Of a stretch of 61,893 nucleotides of DNA, positions 1 to 8,892 are shown in pieces; position 1 is the first letter of the stretch, and each line of letters opens with the position of its first letter. The notes beneath the pieces were generated by a model, which was not told the DNA's origin, made no database searches, and was given only the letters and a program-made list of their open reading frames with translations. The translations under genes and the position numbers were made by a program. Source of the DNA: Cryobacterium tagatosivorans (GTDB lineage Bacteria; Actinomycetota; Actinomycetes; Actinomycetales; Microbacteriaceae). The stretch is taken from positions 1-61,893 of the forward strand of contig NZ_SOEZ01000044.1 of NCBI RefSeq assembly GCF_004402215.1, read 5' to 3'.

Positions 1-96
1 GCCACCCGCTACGACAAACTTGCCCTGACCTACCGCGGAGGAGTCGTCCTCCGCGCCATCACCATCTGGTTACACGAATTAGGAGACACGCCCTAG
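1..96 (+). CDS. IS5-family-like transposase, C-terminal end only
   Basis: The window opens inside an open frame of 31 codons that stops with TAG at 94-96. The translated tail (ATRYDKLALTYRGG, then an LRAITIWL helix and a final DTP) matches the C-terminus I recognise from IS5-family transposases of Actinobacteria. The catalytic DDE residues lie outside the window, so activity cannot be judged. It sits on the chromosomal side of the leftmost tRNA-Pro fragment. It therefore belongs to the flank of the island or is a separate insertion at the hotspot. I could not find a convincing IS terminal repeat after the stop. Confidence 0.7.
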   Translation, partial: ATRYDKLALTYRGGVVLRAITIWLHELGDTP

Positions 97-170
97 GCGG
101 AGAGTGACGCGCTAGTCGGCGCGAGGCCGAGGCCGCGGTCACGAACGGACGCGGAAGCCGCAGAAAACAG

Positions 171-210
171 AAATCGCTCCTGAGAATCCTCAGGAGCGAT
201 TTCTTTTTTT
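171..210. terminator. Strong intrinsic terminator hairpin
   Basis: A perfect 14-bp inverted repeat (171-184 and 189-202) with a 4-nt loop is followed on the plus strand by a run of seven T. It lies about 50 nt from the tRNA-Pro 3' fragment at 259-300. It occupies the same relative place as the hairpins beside the other two tRNA-Pro copies, so it may be the original chromosomal terminator of the tRNA. Confidence 0.85.
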
Positions 211-258
211 GTTTCGGCCGGACCGTTTCGTGAAGAGTTTCGCGAACGGCCCTTTCTG

Positions 259-300
259 TCGGGCTGACAGGATTTGAACCTGCGACCCCCTGACCCCCAG
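259..300 (-). repeat. tRNA-Pro 3'-half fragment, left attachment site (att1)
   Basis: Forty-two bases are identical to the discriminator, 3' acceptor strand, T arm, variable region and anticodon loop up to the GGG of the intact tRNA-Pro at 36103-36176. The match ends inside the anticodon stem-loop and the D arm is absent, so it is not a functional tRNA. This is the usual signature of an integrase that uses the 3' half of a tRNA as attB. Confidence 0.85.
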
Positions 301-394
301 GTAGCCCCAATCATCGAAATCATTGATTTTCCGGGCCGCACAGGTGCGCAGAACGACTCAAATCATGTCATGCACTGCATGGTTTGCATGATTC

Positions 395-413
395 TGGTCC
401 CCTTTTGGTCCCC
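395..413. repeat. Paired TGGTCCCC direct repeats, left arm-type site
   Basis: Two TGGTCCCC octamers (395-402 and 406-413) are spaced by three T, giving an 11-bp period, about one helical turn. The 22 bp at 392-413 recur exactly at 35932-35953 beside the integrase gene. Just upstream, 361-393 is a nested palindrome around TGCATG-type words. The shared pair suggests integrase or excisionase arm binding at both ends of the same element. Confidence 0.6.
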
Positions 414-479
414 CAAGAATTGGGCTTAGACCGCTTCTGACAACCCGCCGTGTTCAGACCCTCAAAGCCCGTAGGTCGT

Positions 480-1169
480 CTATAAATCATCACTCGAAGT
501 GACGTCAATGGAAGGCGATCGCTCCAACCGTTCTATCAGCATTCGCCGTGCTGCTTCCGCGGCAACGATCGCTTCATCTAGCGATCGGATCGAGGTTTTC
601 AATGACACCGCCCGCGCATCGTTCTGTGTGCCGACCTCATCCATCGCAAGGTCGAGCCCATCCATCGCAAGGTCGAGCCCATCAAAGATAATCCCGAGAG
701 AGTCGTCCCCTTCTATATTCGGGGCTGCTGAAATCCAAGTTCGTTCATGATCACTTGCGACAATTGCGGACTCGCTGAGCAAGGCACGAATTGCCCGCAC
801 ACTGGATTCGTCTATTGCTATGGCCGCGTTGAGGAGCTGACTTGTCGGTCCCGCGAACTCGTCTCGATTTCTGAAGCTGCGTAGCCTCGTCCAGGTAGGT
901 CGTTCTGGGTCAAGTTTCTCCAAGGCACGGAGGATGGGCTCAAAGCTCGACATCGGCCGGCTGTCACCAGGAAGGCCGGCACGGTGTTTCCACAGTTTGA
1001 GGATCTCCGTCGAGCATTGTGAGCGCAGTTCGAGTGCTCGCTCCCCCGTGGCAGCTTCCGCCTCGTTCATGAGGCTGGCGATGAAATGCCCCATCCATCT
1101 ACCCAGCGTGTCTGTGTCGTTTAGATCGGCGACGAGTAAGTTACCTAGTTTGAAGTGGTCCGCGGGCAT
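480..1169 (-). CDS. Unknown 229-aa protein, last gene of the RT/nuclease operon
   Basis: I do not recognise a domain. The chosen ATG (1169) lies 26 nt before the end of the giant upstream gene, so the two frames overlap. An open frame continues upstream to 1298 but there it only shadows the giant gene. The sequence is acidic and probably mostly helical. It starts near MPADHFKLGN and ends with a stretch rich in Ala, Arg and Glu that could form a coiled coil (about residues 190-220). A seven-residue block, GLDLAMD, is duplicated in tandem through a 21-bp DNA repeat. Overlap with the nuclease/NTPase gene suggests translational coupling and a partner role in the same defence system. That role is inference. 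Confidence 0.65.
   Translation of the reverse strand: MPADHFKLGNLLVADLNDTDTLGRWMGHFIASLMNEAEAATGERALELRSQCSTEILKLWKHRAGLPGDSRPMSSFEPILRALEKLDPERPTWTRLRSFRNRDEFAGPTSQLLNAAIAIDESSVRAIRALLSESAIVASDHERTWISAAPNIEGDDSLGIIFDGLDLAMDGLDLAMDEVGTQNDARAVSLKTSIRSLDEAIVAAEAARRMLIERLERSPSIDVTSSDDL
640..681. repeat. 21-bp exact tandem duplication inside a gene
   Basis: Bases 640-660 are repeated exactly at 661-681. The duplication stays in frame and gives two copies of GLDLAMD in the 229-aa protein. An exact repeat suggests a recent slippage event. Confidence 0.9.
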
Positions 1170-4100
1170 CGAACCATCCGAGATGCTGTTTGTAGAGGAA
1201 GATCTTGAAGTAGTCATCGAGGTACCCAATCTCATTGCTGGAATAGTCGTCGTTCCGTCCCGAGTAGTCGTAAGTCGCTCTGTCAATACTGACCTCAACG
1301 ATTAGATCCATTCCAAAAACTTGCAACGCTTCGTTGAGTGCGGAGAGCTCAAGCTCAACACGATCGCCCTTTGATCCGAGCCCACGCCCATTCTTTTCAC
1401 GACTTTGGTGGTTCCACGAGGTCACCACCAGGAAAGGAAGTTGGTCGCCCTCTTGGCGTATCCAGTTGCGTTGGTCTTGATCGGGAGCCATCTGGATGGC
1501 GGTCTGAAACTCGGCGGATGGCCGAGGCGGCGGGTAGCTTATGCCGCCCGAGAACGCGTCCGATCGGTCCAAACTGAGCTCTCGAGAGTCATCGTTCATC
1601 CAGCCCCGCAAAACATACCCGTCGTAGTCGAAGTCGAGGTCGTCGTCTGCAGGTGGTGTCCGGAAATCCATGTGACTTGCCGCGGTCTGCATCGCCCCTA
1701 AGAGCGCGTTAGCGCGCTCGGGTTGCACCAAGGCGCTGCGAATCCGGAGGCTCTGCGAACGGTCGCGTTCGTTTCGTTCCGACGTTTCCCAGATCCTCAC
1801 CGCCCCTGTATTGGCGAGCCCTAGGAATTGCGTGAAGTCACTGGCTTGAACCGACCAGCGCCAGGTGTCCTTGTCGAAGGTCTTTGGCGTCAGCATTCTC
1901 TGGTCGGCAGGCGCTGGATCACGCCGGTCCGAGAGCCAGCGCCCGTCCGTGCGCGTGAGGTCGTGTTGGTGCCGCCACTGGGTGAAGTCATCGTGGTCAC
2001 TTTCGGGATCCTTATATGCCGGAACCGAAGTGGCGAGTTCGCCGGCGACGCGCATGAGTGCGTGGAACGTGAGGTGCGAGTCGAGAGTATGAATGCGCGG
2101 AAAATCAGAGTAGTGGGAGAGAGTCTCTCCTTGCCGAAAGACTCCTATGGTCCAGCGTGCGTCCTCTTCGTGTATCCCCTTGAAACGTTTACCCCATGTG
2201 TTTAGAATCCGCGAGGAGACCCGGCTTTGAACGTCCCACGGGTCGGCTCCGAAGCACCTGGCGAGTGGATCTACCCAGTCACTTCTGAAGTCGTAGTCAA
2301 ACTCGTAGCCCGTTTCGGGATGTTCGAATTTGGATCGCCCGTAGTGCTCACGGTTTGAGTAGTCAACTTCTTTAGGCATAAGCGGTGAGCATGTCCGGCT
2401 CGCGAGGATCTCGGCAGAATCCTGTGCCACAAGGGTGTTTGCGCTTCGAGCGAGCACCGAAAGTACCGATTCAATGTGACGCACCATGAGTTGGTGGTGG
2501 TGCTCGGTTGAAGCTAGTTCTGAAAGCAGCGGGAGGAACTTTTCCACAACGTGGAGCCGATCTTTTGCCATTCGATCGAGCGCGATTAAGAGCCAGAGGA
2601 TTGCGTCGTCGCGGTAGAAAACCAATCGCTCGTCAGTGAACGCTGGTGCGGACCCCGACAACGCTAAATCTTTGAGCTGCAGGAGTTCAGCCAGGCACCC
2701 CAATTGGCCGAGTATTCGGACAGAATGCGCTGCCCGCCACCGAATTGCTTCATCGGCGTCGCCCAGCGCCGCCCATACGAGACCGGCTACGCTTCCAGCA
2801 GTCTCGGTGGGTGGCTCAAGGATGGTGTTCCACTCGTGGTCGGGAGCATCCTCATTCACCAGGTACTGCGTACCGGCCTCAATCTGATCGAAAAGAGTCT
2901 GTGCCTGCGAGTGATTAAGCCGCGCGGTGAGGTTCATTAGAAGGCTGTAACTCGCACGGGAATCGAGGAACTCGCTGCTTGCACCAAATGATTCAAAGGC
3001 GCTAAGCGTCAATTCATCGCGAGTGACACCCGATACGTTTTCGATGTCAAGCCATGGCAGACTTCCCAGTCGGGCAACTGCTATTGCTTCACTGAATCGG
3101 GATGCCAGGCCTTTCGCCAGGTTTGCAAGAGCATCCTTCATCCCGGCCGGCAGGCCGCTGAGCTGAGCTACATGCTCAAATAGTTTCCGGTAGTCGTAGA
3201 GGGATAGCTCGGGGTCCTCAGCAAATGTTCGGACGACCTGTGCCCACTCGCGTTGTGGTCTGTCAAATGCAATCGAGAAAATGGTGTCAATTCCGAGATA
3301 GCGACTTCCCTTCACCATCGAATGAGCGGCACGTAATCCATCGGAATGAGCAAGGTTCAGGGTCTTCAGCTTCCTCAGAAGCTTCGCTCGCTCGCTGTTC
3401 AATTTTGAGTCCGGCGTCAACCAGTCTGGAGATAGAAATCCTTCGCCCGGGTCCGTCTCTTCAGGTTCCGTGCTTGTGGCCGGCGGAAGTCCACTCATTC
3501 GTCGGAGTTCGTCCGCGACTTGATGGAGTAGTTCTGCTGCCCCCGGCTCTTGGGCGACCGCCGCTTCGATCAGGGCGCGCTGGCCAACAGTTCGATCGCT
3601 AAGAACGGAAAGCGCCACCGCCGCTTTCAAACTGTGGAGTAACGCGCCGTTGGTTGGGTCGATGAGTGCTGCAATAGATTGACCGAAGTCTCCGAAGCGT
3701 CGATCTCGCCAGCGGGAAGCGATCGCGAGTGCTGACCGGGGGCTCAGATTGGCGAGTGCTTCTATTACTGGCGGCATGTAGTACCCGTCTCCCAAGTAGG
3801 GGGAAAAGGCCTCTGCCATACGGGCAAGTCGGAATGCGCGCTCATCATCCGGGTCATTGTTTGAGGCCTGGTTGGCCACGACGAGGGTGCATTCCCAGCG
3901 CGCGTGTGCCTCGTCACCCATCTTTTCGGCGATGTCGAGGGCTTCACTGAAGTAATGGTGCGCTTCGTTGGCGTCGACTGAGCGAAGTGCTCGCGAGAGG
4001 TCCAGTAAGTTGTCGACTCGGAACTCTGCATCCTCTGGACTTTGAGTGCTCTTGCTCGCCACGGCCCGGGCAATGGAGAAGAGTGTCGCGTCCCAGTCCG

Positions 4101-7100
4101 ACTTTGCCGACAGGAGCCGGATCAGTTCGTTACCGGTAGTTGTCCAGATCTCCTCTGCGATGCTCGTCATCCACGTCATCAAAGCTTTGTCACTTGACGT
4201 GGTGGGGGCTGCGCTAACAATTGCCGCGCAGATCTTCGCGGCCATGTTGAGATGAAGGTTCGGGCTGAAATCCGCACGCCGGTTGCCTTTGGGCAGGGAT
4301 TTCGTGAGGTCTCGTAACTCGGCTTCGGGTTGCGCTGCGGGATCGCACACTACTCGCGCCCATGCTCTAAGCCACGGCAAGAGAGGAACGATGTTCTCGC
4401 GGAATTCGCGACCATCTTGAGTAGACATATGTGTTTTGCCGCTGAGCTCCTCCAGTACTTCGGGAGAAGCGATCTGCTCGACCGACAGCTCTTTTCCTGT
4501 GACGAATCCGCGAAGCGCCCATGCACGAAGGACCGGGTCGGCGCCCGCGATAGGTTGCTGGGCGAGTGAGCGTGATGGCCGTTCCGGGAGATATTGGTCG
4601 AGAATTGCCGTTGCTCGCTCTTTCGTCATCGCTCCAGAACGAAGGGCGGCGATTACTGCGCCGCTGATCGCAGTTATTTCGTTCTCGTCGTGATCCCAGC
4701 TGTTGACAAAGTCGATTTTCTTCTTGTGCCGATTGAGCATGGAGGCAATCCCTTGTGATGCCTTCGTATCGAGTTGCACGTAGTGCCGCATGGACTGGCT
4801 CGCGATTGCGAGCTGAAGATACTTGTTTGATTTAGATGCAGCGAGGAGGGCATTTACCCTTGGGATGTCGCCGCGCTGGATCATTCGACGGGCAACGAGT
4901 TGCCCTACTTTGAACGTCGTGTGTGGGGAACGCAGACGTCCAATGAATCTCGCACAGGCTTCCGCACCCTCGGTGACCAACCGCCCTGTGGCGATTTCGG
5001 CAAAGTCTTCAAACTTGATCGGCTCTTTTTCGGACTCGACATTGGTTCTGTTCGCCCACCCGACCAGCCATTCCTCTGCGCTTCGTAGGCGATTACGTGA
5101 ATCATCTTGGGTGGATGGGTTGAACGCCAGTAGAGTCCCTTCGTATACCAAGTTGGATCCCGGCCAACCCTGTCGAAGTGACCGGCTCGCGATGATTTCC
5201 TCGCTCGTCGTAGGGTCAAGAAACTCCCCTGCGAGATCTGTGTTTGCTCGGATCATCTCGATATGGCGGGATCGGCCGGCGGCCAATCCTCCTGCTTTGA
5301 ACGCGAGAGTGGCCGCATCAAAATGATTCCCTGCCCGTAGGGAAGCTTTCAATGCGAATTGAACTCGATGCTCTTCTATCTCGCGGCGTTCGATGTTATT
5401 CGTCGAAGGCAACGCCTCGGTCGAGAGCGCCAGCGCTACAAGCTCCTGAAGTTCGCCCGATTCCCACAAGAGCTGCGGCAGCGAACCGGCCGCATAGGCA
5501 TCTCGCTCGGCGAGAGTACGTAGCTTCTGCGCCAGAGCCCCTATCGCAGTTCCACTGGCGCGAAAATTGGATCGAAACCAGGACTCTGTCGGCTCGTCTC
5601 GAAATTGAACTGCGTCGCCTTGCACAAGCAGTGGTCTACCCAGGTCGCTTACGAAGCTCTCCACGAACTGCTTAGAAGTGTCCGTAATCTCACCGATAAT
5701 ATTTAGCGGGATTCGAGGACGGAGTGTAGCTAACACCTGAGAAATAGATTTGATTCTCGGTGCGTCTATCCCGTGATCGTTGAGTGTCTTGGCGAATTTC
5801 TTCCTAAGAAGATCATCGAACGCCGTGTCGGGCGACTGGTAGCCCTCGCCCAGCAGAGACAAGCACGTCGCCACATCGTTTGCCTGATCGAGAACCTCGT
5901 CTTGGACACGAGGGTTTCCTGATGTCCGTCGATGGAATTCACGCGCCTCAAGTTCGGACACAAGGCCGTATCGGAGCTCGATCCGCTCACGAGATTCCTT
6001 CGCGTCCAGAGGGGGCATCGGAATCTCTGTAGTACCTGCTGGCGCTTCTAGGTAGTGGATTCTCTCAGTTCGACAAAACGCGACTAATCGAACGTTTTCC
6101 GGGTAGTCCTCCCGAAGCAGGTCCGCAATGAACGCTCTGCTTCCGTCAATCTCTTCGGCTGCCATCGCAGCGTTATCGGCAGCATCTATGGCGATGATTA
6201 GAAGGCCTGACCCGACCGCTAGCGCCGCGTGGCGAACGCGCGACATGAAGGCGCGGGCGTATGCCGCAGCATCGCTATGCACCCCGACCAGTAGGGGGCT
6301 GCACAGGCTTCGCGTTGCAAGTTCGTTTGCAATCTGCACGAGTCCCTGACGATGCGCATGACGGTATCCAGTGGCGCGCCTATACGACCCCAATCCGTAA
6401 CAGTCGTATGCGACAACGGTCGACCCACTCGGCAGATATTGCACCATTGATTGCGTGAAAACGGACTTGCCTACTCCCCCAGGAGCGTGGACGATCACGG
6501 GGCGCGTCGCAATAGCAATTTCCTGGGCGATATCCGCATAGCAGTCACGATCGATCAAATGATTCGGCGCAACGAACTGCGGCGGTGCGGGGTAATACTG
6601 GTCTTCAGGCGAGCCCAGCTCAGCCAGCACCACAGCCCGCGTGATGGGCGAAAGATCGAGACTCGTTGCTCGACGGGCAACGGCTTCCTTTAGCCTTGTC
6701 GCTGCGTCGGGGTCTGGTTCCGGCAGCAATTCGCCGACGGCCGTCCCAAATTGACGCATTAGGGGTAAAAGCGACGGTGCGCGAAGGTCAATGCTAAAAC
6801 GCTGACAGAACTCAGCCTCATCGCCTGCGTTATTCAATTTCAGGTAGCGCCGCAGTTGGGCAACTGATCTCGTGTCACGTGGTGTCGCAGCTGTAGCTAT
6901 GTCGATCAGCGCATTCGTGACCTTCGTGTCCACCACACGATTGGACACAAAGACGAACGTAGCCGATTCATGCAACGGGGAATCGCGTGTCTTCAGGTCG
7001 GTGTACTTCGCCGCAAACTTCTCCAGTGTCGTCGCCAGCCCTGACATCGTCCACGGCAATTCGGTCTGCGTCGTGGAGTGTTTCAACTGCCGGTATACAA

Positions 7101-7326
7101 CGCGACCTCCCGCTTCGAGGCTTTCCGCACTGTAATATTCAGCGACGTCGATAATTTCGTCGCCTGTCCCTGGGCCGTCGCCTAGCTCCGTTTGCGAAGC
7201 TCCCTCGATCGTCAGCGCAACCATCTCGGTTCCAGGTATCAGGAGCTCCAAGGAGCGGCGCGCCGCCCAGTAGTAATGGAACAGATCACCGTCGCGGCTG
7301 TAGCGGACGAGGTCAGTAGCGGCCAA
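1141..7326 (-). CDS. Giant Cap4/DUF4297-like nuclease - STAND NTPase, Avs-like (2,061 aa)
   Basis: Probable phage-sensing effector. Residues 1-150 resemble the Cap4/DUF4297 nuclease domain: an RYSRDGD start, E41 in an IEGAS motif, D60 and a QLK motif at 80-82, as expected for a PD-(D/E)xK-type site. A P-loop APGGVGKS lies at about 281-288 and a Walker B strand LLIIAID ends at D381, followed by a CRTER sensor-like motif. The remaining 1,600 residues look like helical repeats that could bind a ligand. Nuclease, then STAND NTPase, then long repeats is the layout of Avs2/Avs3 antiphage proteins. The open frame runs up to a GTG at 7446. I prefer the TTG at 7326 because GGGGAAGGA precedes it at good spacing and the nuclease motif starts there. 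It follows the reverse transcriptase gene on the same strand and overlaps the next gene. Confidence 0.8.
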   Translation of the reverse strand: MAATDLVRYSRDGDLFHYYWAARRSLELLIPGTEMVALTIEGASQTELGDGPGTGDEIIDVAEYYSAESLEAGGRVVYRQLKHSTTQTELPWTMSGLATTLEKFAAKYTDLKTRDSPLHESATFVFVSNRVVDTKVTNALIDIATAATPRDTRSVAQLRRYLKLNNAGDEAEFCQRFSIDLRAPSLLPLMRQFGTAVGELLPEPDPDAATRLKEAVARRATSLDLSPITRAVVLAELGSPEDQYYPAPPQFVAPNHLIDRDCYADIAQEIAIATRPVIVHAPGGVGKSVFTQSMVQYLPSGSTVVAYDCYGLGSYRRATGYRHAHRQGLVQIANELATRSLCSPLLVGVHSDAAAYARAFMSRVRHAALAVGSGLLIIAIDAADNAAMAAEEIDGSRAFIADLLREDYPENVRLVAFCRTERIHYLEAPAGTTEIPMPPLDAKESRERIELRYGLVSELEAREFHRRTSGNPRVQDEVLDQANDVATCLSLLGEGYQSPDTAFDDLLRKKFAKTLNDHGIDAPRIKSISQVLATLRPRIPLNIIGEITDTSKQFVESFVSDLGRPLLVQGDAVQFRDEPTESWFRSNFRASGTAIGALAQKLRTLAERDAYAAGSLPQLLWESGELQELVALALSTEALPSTNNIERREIEEHRVQFALKASLRAGNHFDAATLAFKAGGLAAGRSRHIEMIRANTDLAGEFLDPTTSEEIIASRSLRQGWPGSNLVYEGTLLAFNPSTQDDSRNRLRSAEEWLVGWANRTNVESEKEPIKFEDFAEIATGRLVTEGAEACARFIGRLRSPHTTFKVGQLVARRMIQRGDIPRVNALLAASKSNKYLQLAIASQSMRHYVQLDTKASQGIASMLNRHKKKIDFVNSWDHDENEITAISGAVIAALRSGAMTKERATAILDQYLPERPSRSLAQQPIAGADPVLRAWALRGFVTGKELSVEQIASPEVLEELSGKTHMSTQDGREFRENIVPLLPWLRAWARVVCDPAAQPEAELRDLTKSLPKGNRRADFSPNLHLNMAAKICAAIVSAAPTTSSDKALMTWMTSIAEEIWTTTGNELIRLLSAKSDWDATLFSIARAVASKSTQSPEDAEFRVDNLLDLSRALRSVDANEAHHYFSEALDIAEKMGDEAHARWECTLVVANQASNNDPDDERAFRLARMAEAFSPYLGDGYYMPPVIEALANLSPRSALAIASRWRDRRFGDFGQSIAALIDPTNGALLHSLKAAVALSVLSDRTVGQRALIEAAVAQEPGAAELLHQVADELRRMSGLPPATSTEPEETDPGEGFLSPDWLTPDSKLNSERAKLLRKLKTLNLAHSDGLRAAHSMVKGSRYLGIDTIFSIAFDRPQREWAQVVRTFAEDPELSLYDYRKLFEHVAQLSGLPAGMKDALANLAKGLASRFSEAIAVARLGSLPWLDIENVSGVTRDELTLSAFESFGASSEFLDSRASYSLLMNLTARLNHSQAQTLFDQIEAGTQYLVNEDAPDHEWNTILEPPTETAGSVAGLVWAALGDADEAIRWRAAHSVRILGQLGCLAELLQLKDLALSGSAPAFTDERLVFYRDDAILWLLIALDRMAKDRLHVVEKFLPLLSELASTEHHHQLMVRHIESVLSVLARSANTLVAQDSAEILASRTCSPLMPKEVDYSNREHYGRSKFEHPETGYEFDYDFRSDWVDPLARCFGADPWDVQSRVSSRILNTWGKRFKGIHEEDARWTIGVFRQGETLSHYSDFPRIHTLDSHLTFHALMRVAGELATSVPAYKDPESDHDDFTQWRHQHDLTRTDGRWLSDRRDPAPADQRMLTPKTFDKDTWRWSVQASDFTQFLGLANTGAVRIWETSERNERDRSQSLRIRSALVQPERANALLGAMQTAASHMDFRTPPADDDLDFDYDGYVLRGWMNDDSRELSLDRSDAFSGGISYPPPRPSAEFQTAIQMAPDQDQRNWIRQEGDQLPFLVVTSWNHQSREKNGRGLGSKGDRVELELSALNEALQVFGMDLIVEVSIDRATYDYSGRNDDYSSNEIGYLDDYFKIFLYKQHLGWFDARGPLQTR

Positions 7327-7488
7327 TACAGTTCCTTCCCCGCGATGTAAGCGCGATGTTGATTGACTTGCGATTCTTTCAGGCAAGGGCGCGTGAGCCA
7401 AGAGCGGTCGCGTACCGGAGCAGTGTCGGGTCGGTTTCCCGTGCACACCGGTGCACGATCACCACTCCACGCTGCGCAACGACACCAC

Positions 7489-8892
7489 CTACGAAGTGCC
7501 TCCAACGTCCATCTCGAGTTCCTTGATAGCAAAGCTGATGAACTGTCGGAAGAGACGTTCGATGCCAGCCGGGTCCGATGGAATAGAACGATAATCACTT
7601 GCCGCTTCAAGGAGGTTCTTCATGTCCACGGGATCAGTAATCAAGTCGAAGTTTGGTATGTATTGGACGCGATCGCGAGTCGGATCGCGCGTAAATGTAT
7701 AGGCAGTCAGGAAAGATTTTGGGTTGATCTTCGTTTCTGATGGCAATCGAGAGATCAGTTTGGCCACAACGTCATCTAGATGATGCAAAAGGCTGGTGTT
7801 ATCGATCTGCGAATAGTAAGGAAGCCATCCACGTCGTGTCTCCTCCGATATGCAGCCCGTGATTCGAAAATTTAGCCACCACTCGGCGCGAATCCGAATG
7901 CGTTCGATGTCGGCACGGCTCTCCTGCGCTGCTCGCCTAAGCATCGTGATTGGCCGTGCGAGGTTGTTAATGAGTCTGGAGTGTCGTGATTTGTGAACGG
8001 TGACCTTTCCCCGCTCGAAGGTGTAGCCCAAGTACTCAAATGGTTGCTTCCGAAGGATGCCGGTTGATGACTTATCTTTACTTTCCTTCGGGTGGGCTTT
8101 GAGCCCAACCATTCGAAGTTCAGAATGGACAAGTTCGGTGATGGAGCCGCGCTTACCGTAAGGGCTCAGGATTAAGATGTCGTCCACATATCTGAAGTAC
8201 GCGATACCGGGCAGTGCACTTACCGCCTCATCAAAGGAGTGAAGCACGATCTCACCAAGTACATTAGCGATGACTGTTCCTGCCGGCACGCCCTTCGTGG
8301 GGCGAGCCGGCACAGCAGTCACATGGCCGTCGGGAAGTGTCGGAGTTTGGGCAGCATCTAGCGTTAGCTGAACTACGTCGGCCGAAATGCCGTATCTTTC
8401 TAGAGCCTTCGAGATCGCTTGGTGAGAAATACTGGGGTAAAACGACATGATGTCAAGCCGAATGAAGTCGCGGTACAGGCCTGACTTCACGGCCCCTCGA
8501 ATGTTAGAGACAAGCTGCTGCGGGCGCGGAAACTCGATGCTAGGAATCGACTCTCGAAGGTGCTCGGCAAGCGTTGCCAGGATCAGACGGTCGCGGAGCG
8601 TGGGGATGGATATCACCCTGGGGAACTTGGCTGCACCTTTGAGCCTTAGGACCTCCTTGTAGGGAGAGAACACGTACGTGCCGTCGAGGATTCTCGATTC
8701 AGCTATTGCCACCAACCGGTCAAGTTGCTCGGGTTTGAGGTGCAATGCCGAGATTCCATCTCGACCACGAGTACGAGTCCCTTCTATTCGCTGTTCGTAG
8801 TTCCGTTGGAGAGCTCCAGCGCGCAGCGCGAGCTCGAAACTTGAAGCTTCTGGAAGTACTTCGGGGTTGTTTTCGCTCAAGCGATGGCCCAA
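7489..8892 (-). CDS. Reverse transcriptase of the defence (DRT/UG) type
   Basis: RNA-dependent DNA polymerase of 467 aa. Motifs in order: GTYVFSPYKE and KFPRVISIPTLRDR (about 72-102), motif A RLDIMSFYPSI with D147, a KGVPAGTVIANVL motif (about 200-212), and the catalytic YVDD at 235-238 followed by DILIL. The C-terminal 200 residues are helical. They carry no maturase, HNH or DGR accessory domain that I can recognise, and I see no group II intron structure. The family resembles the unknown-group RTs used in antiphage defence. The start is a TTG overlapping the end of the SLATT gene by 16 nt, which implies coupled translation. The exact UG/DRT class cannot be assigned by eye. Confidence 0.85.
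   Translation of the reverse strand: MGHRLSENNPEVLPEASSFELALRAGALQRNYEQRIEGTRTRGRDGISALHLKPEQLDRLVAIAESRILDGTYVFSPYKEVLRLKGAAKFPRVISIPTLRDRLILATLAEHLRESIPSIEFPRPQQLVSNIRGAVKSGLYRDFIRLDIMSFYPSISHQAISKALERYGISADVVQLTLDAAQTPTLPDGHVTAVPARPTKGVPAGTVIANVLGEIVLHSFDEAVSALPGIAYFRYVDDILILSPYGKRGSITELVHSELRMVGLKAHPKESKDKSSTGILRKQPFEYLGYTFERGKVTVHKSRHSRLINNLARPITMLRRAAQESRADIERIRIRAEWWLNFRITGCISEETRRGWLPYYSQIDNTSLLHHLDDVVAKLISRLPSETKINPKSFLTAYTFTRDPTRDRVQYIPNFDLITDPVDMKNLLEAASDYRSIPSDPAGIERLFRQFISFAIKELEMDVGGTS

Noticed and set aside
7489..8892. Reverse transcriptase as a group II intron, retron or diversity-generating retroelement
   Set aside because: No maturase or endonuclease domain, no intron-like RNA ends, no retron msr/msd-like repeats and no template/variable repeat pair seen. 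The SLATT partner favours a defence RT.
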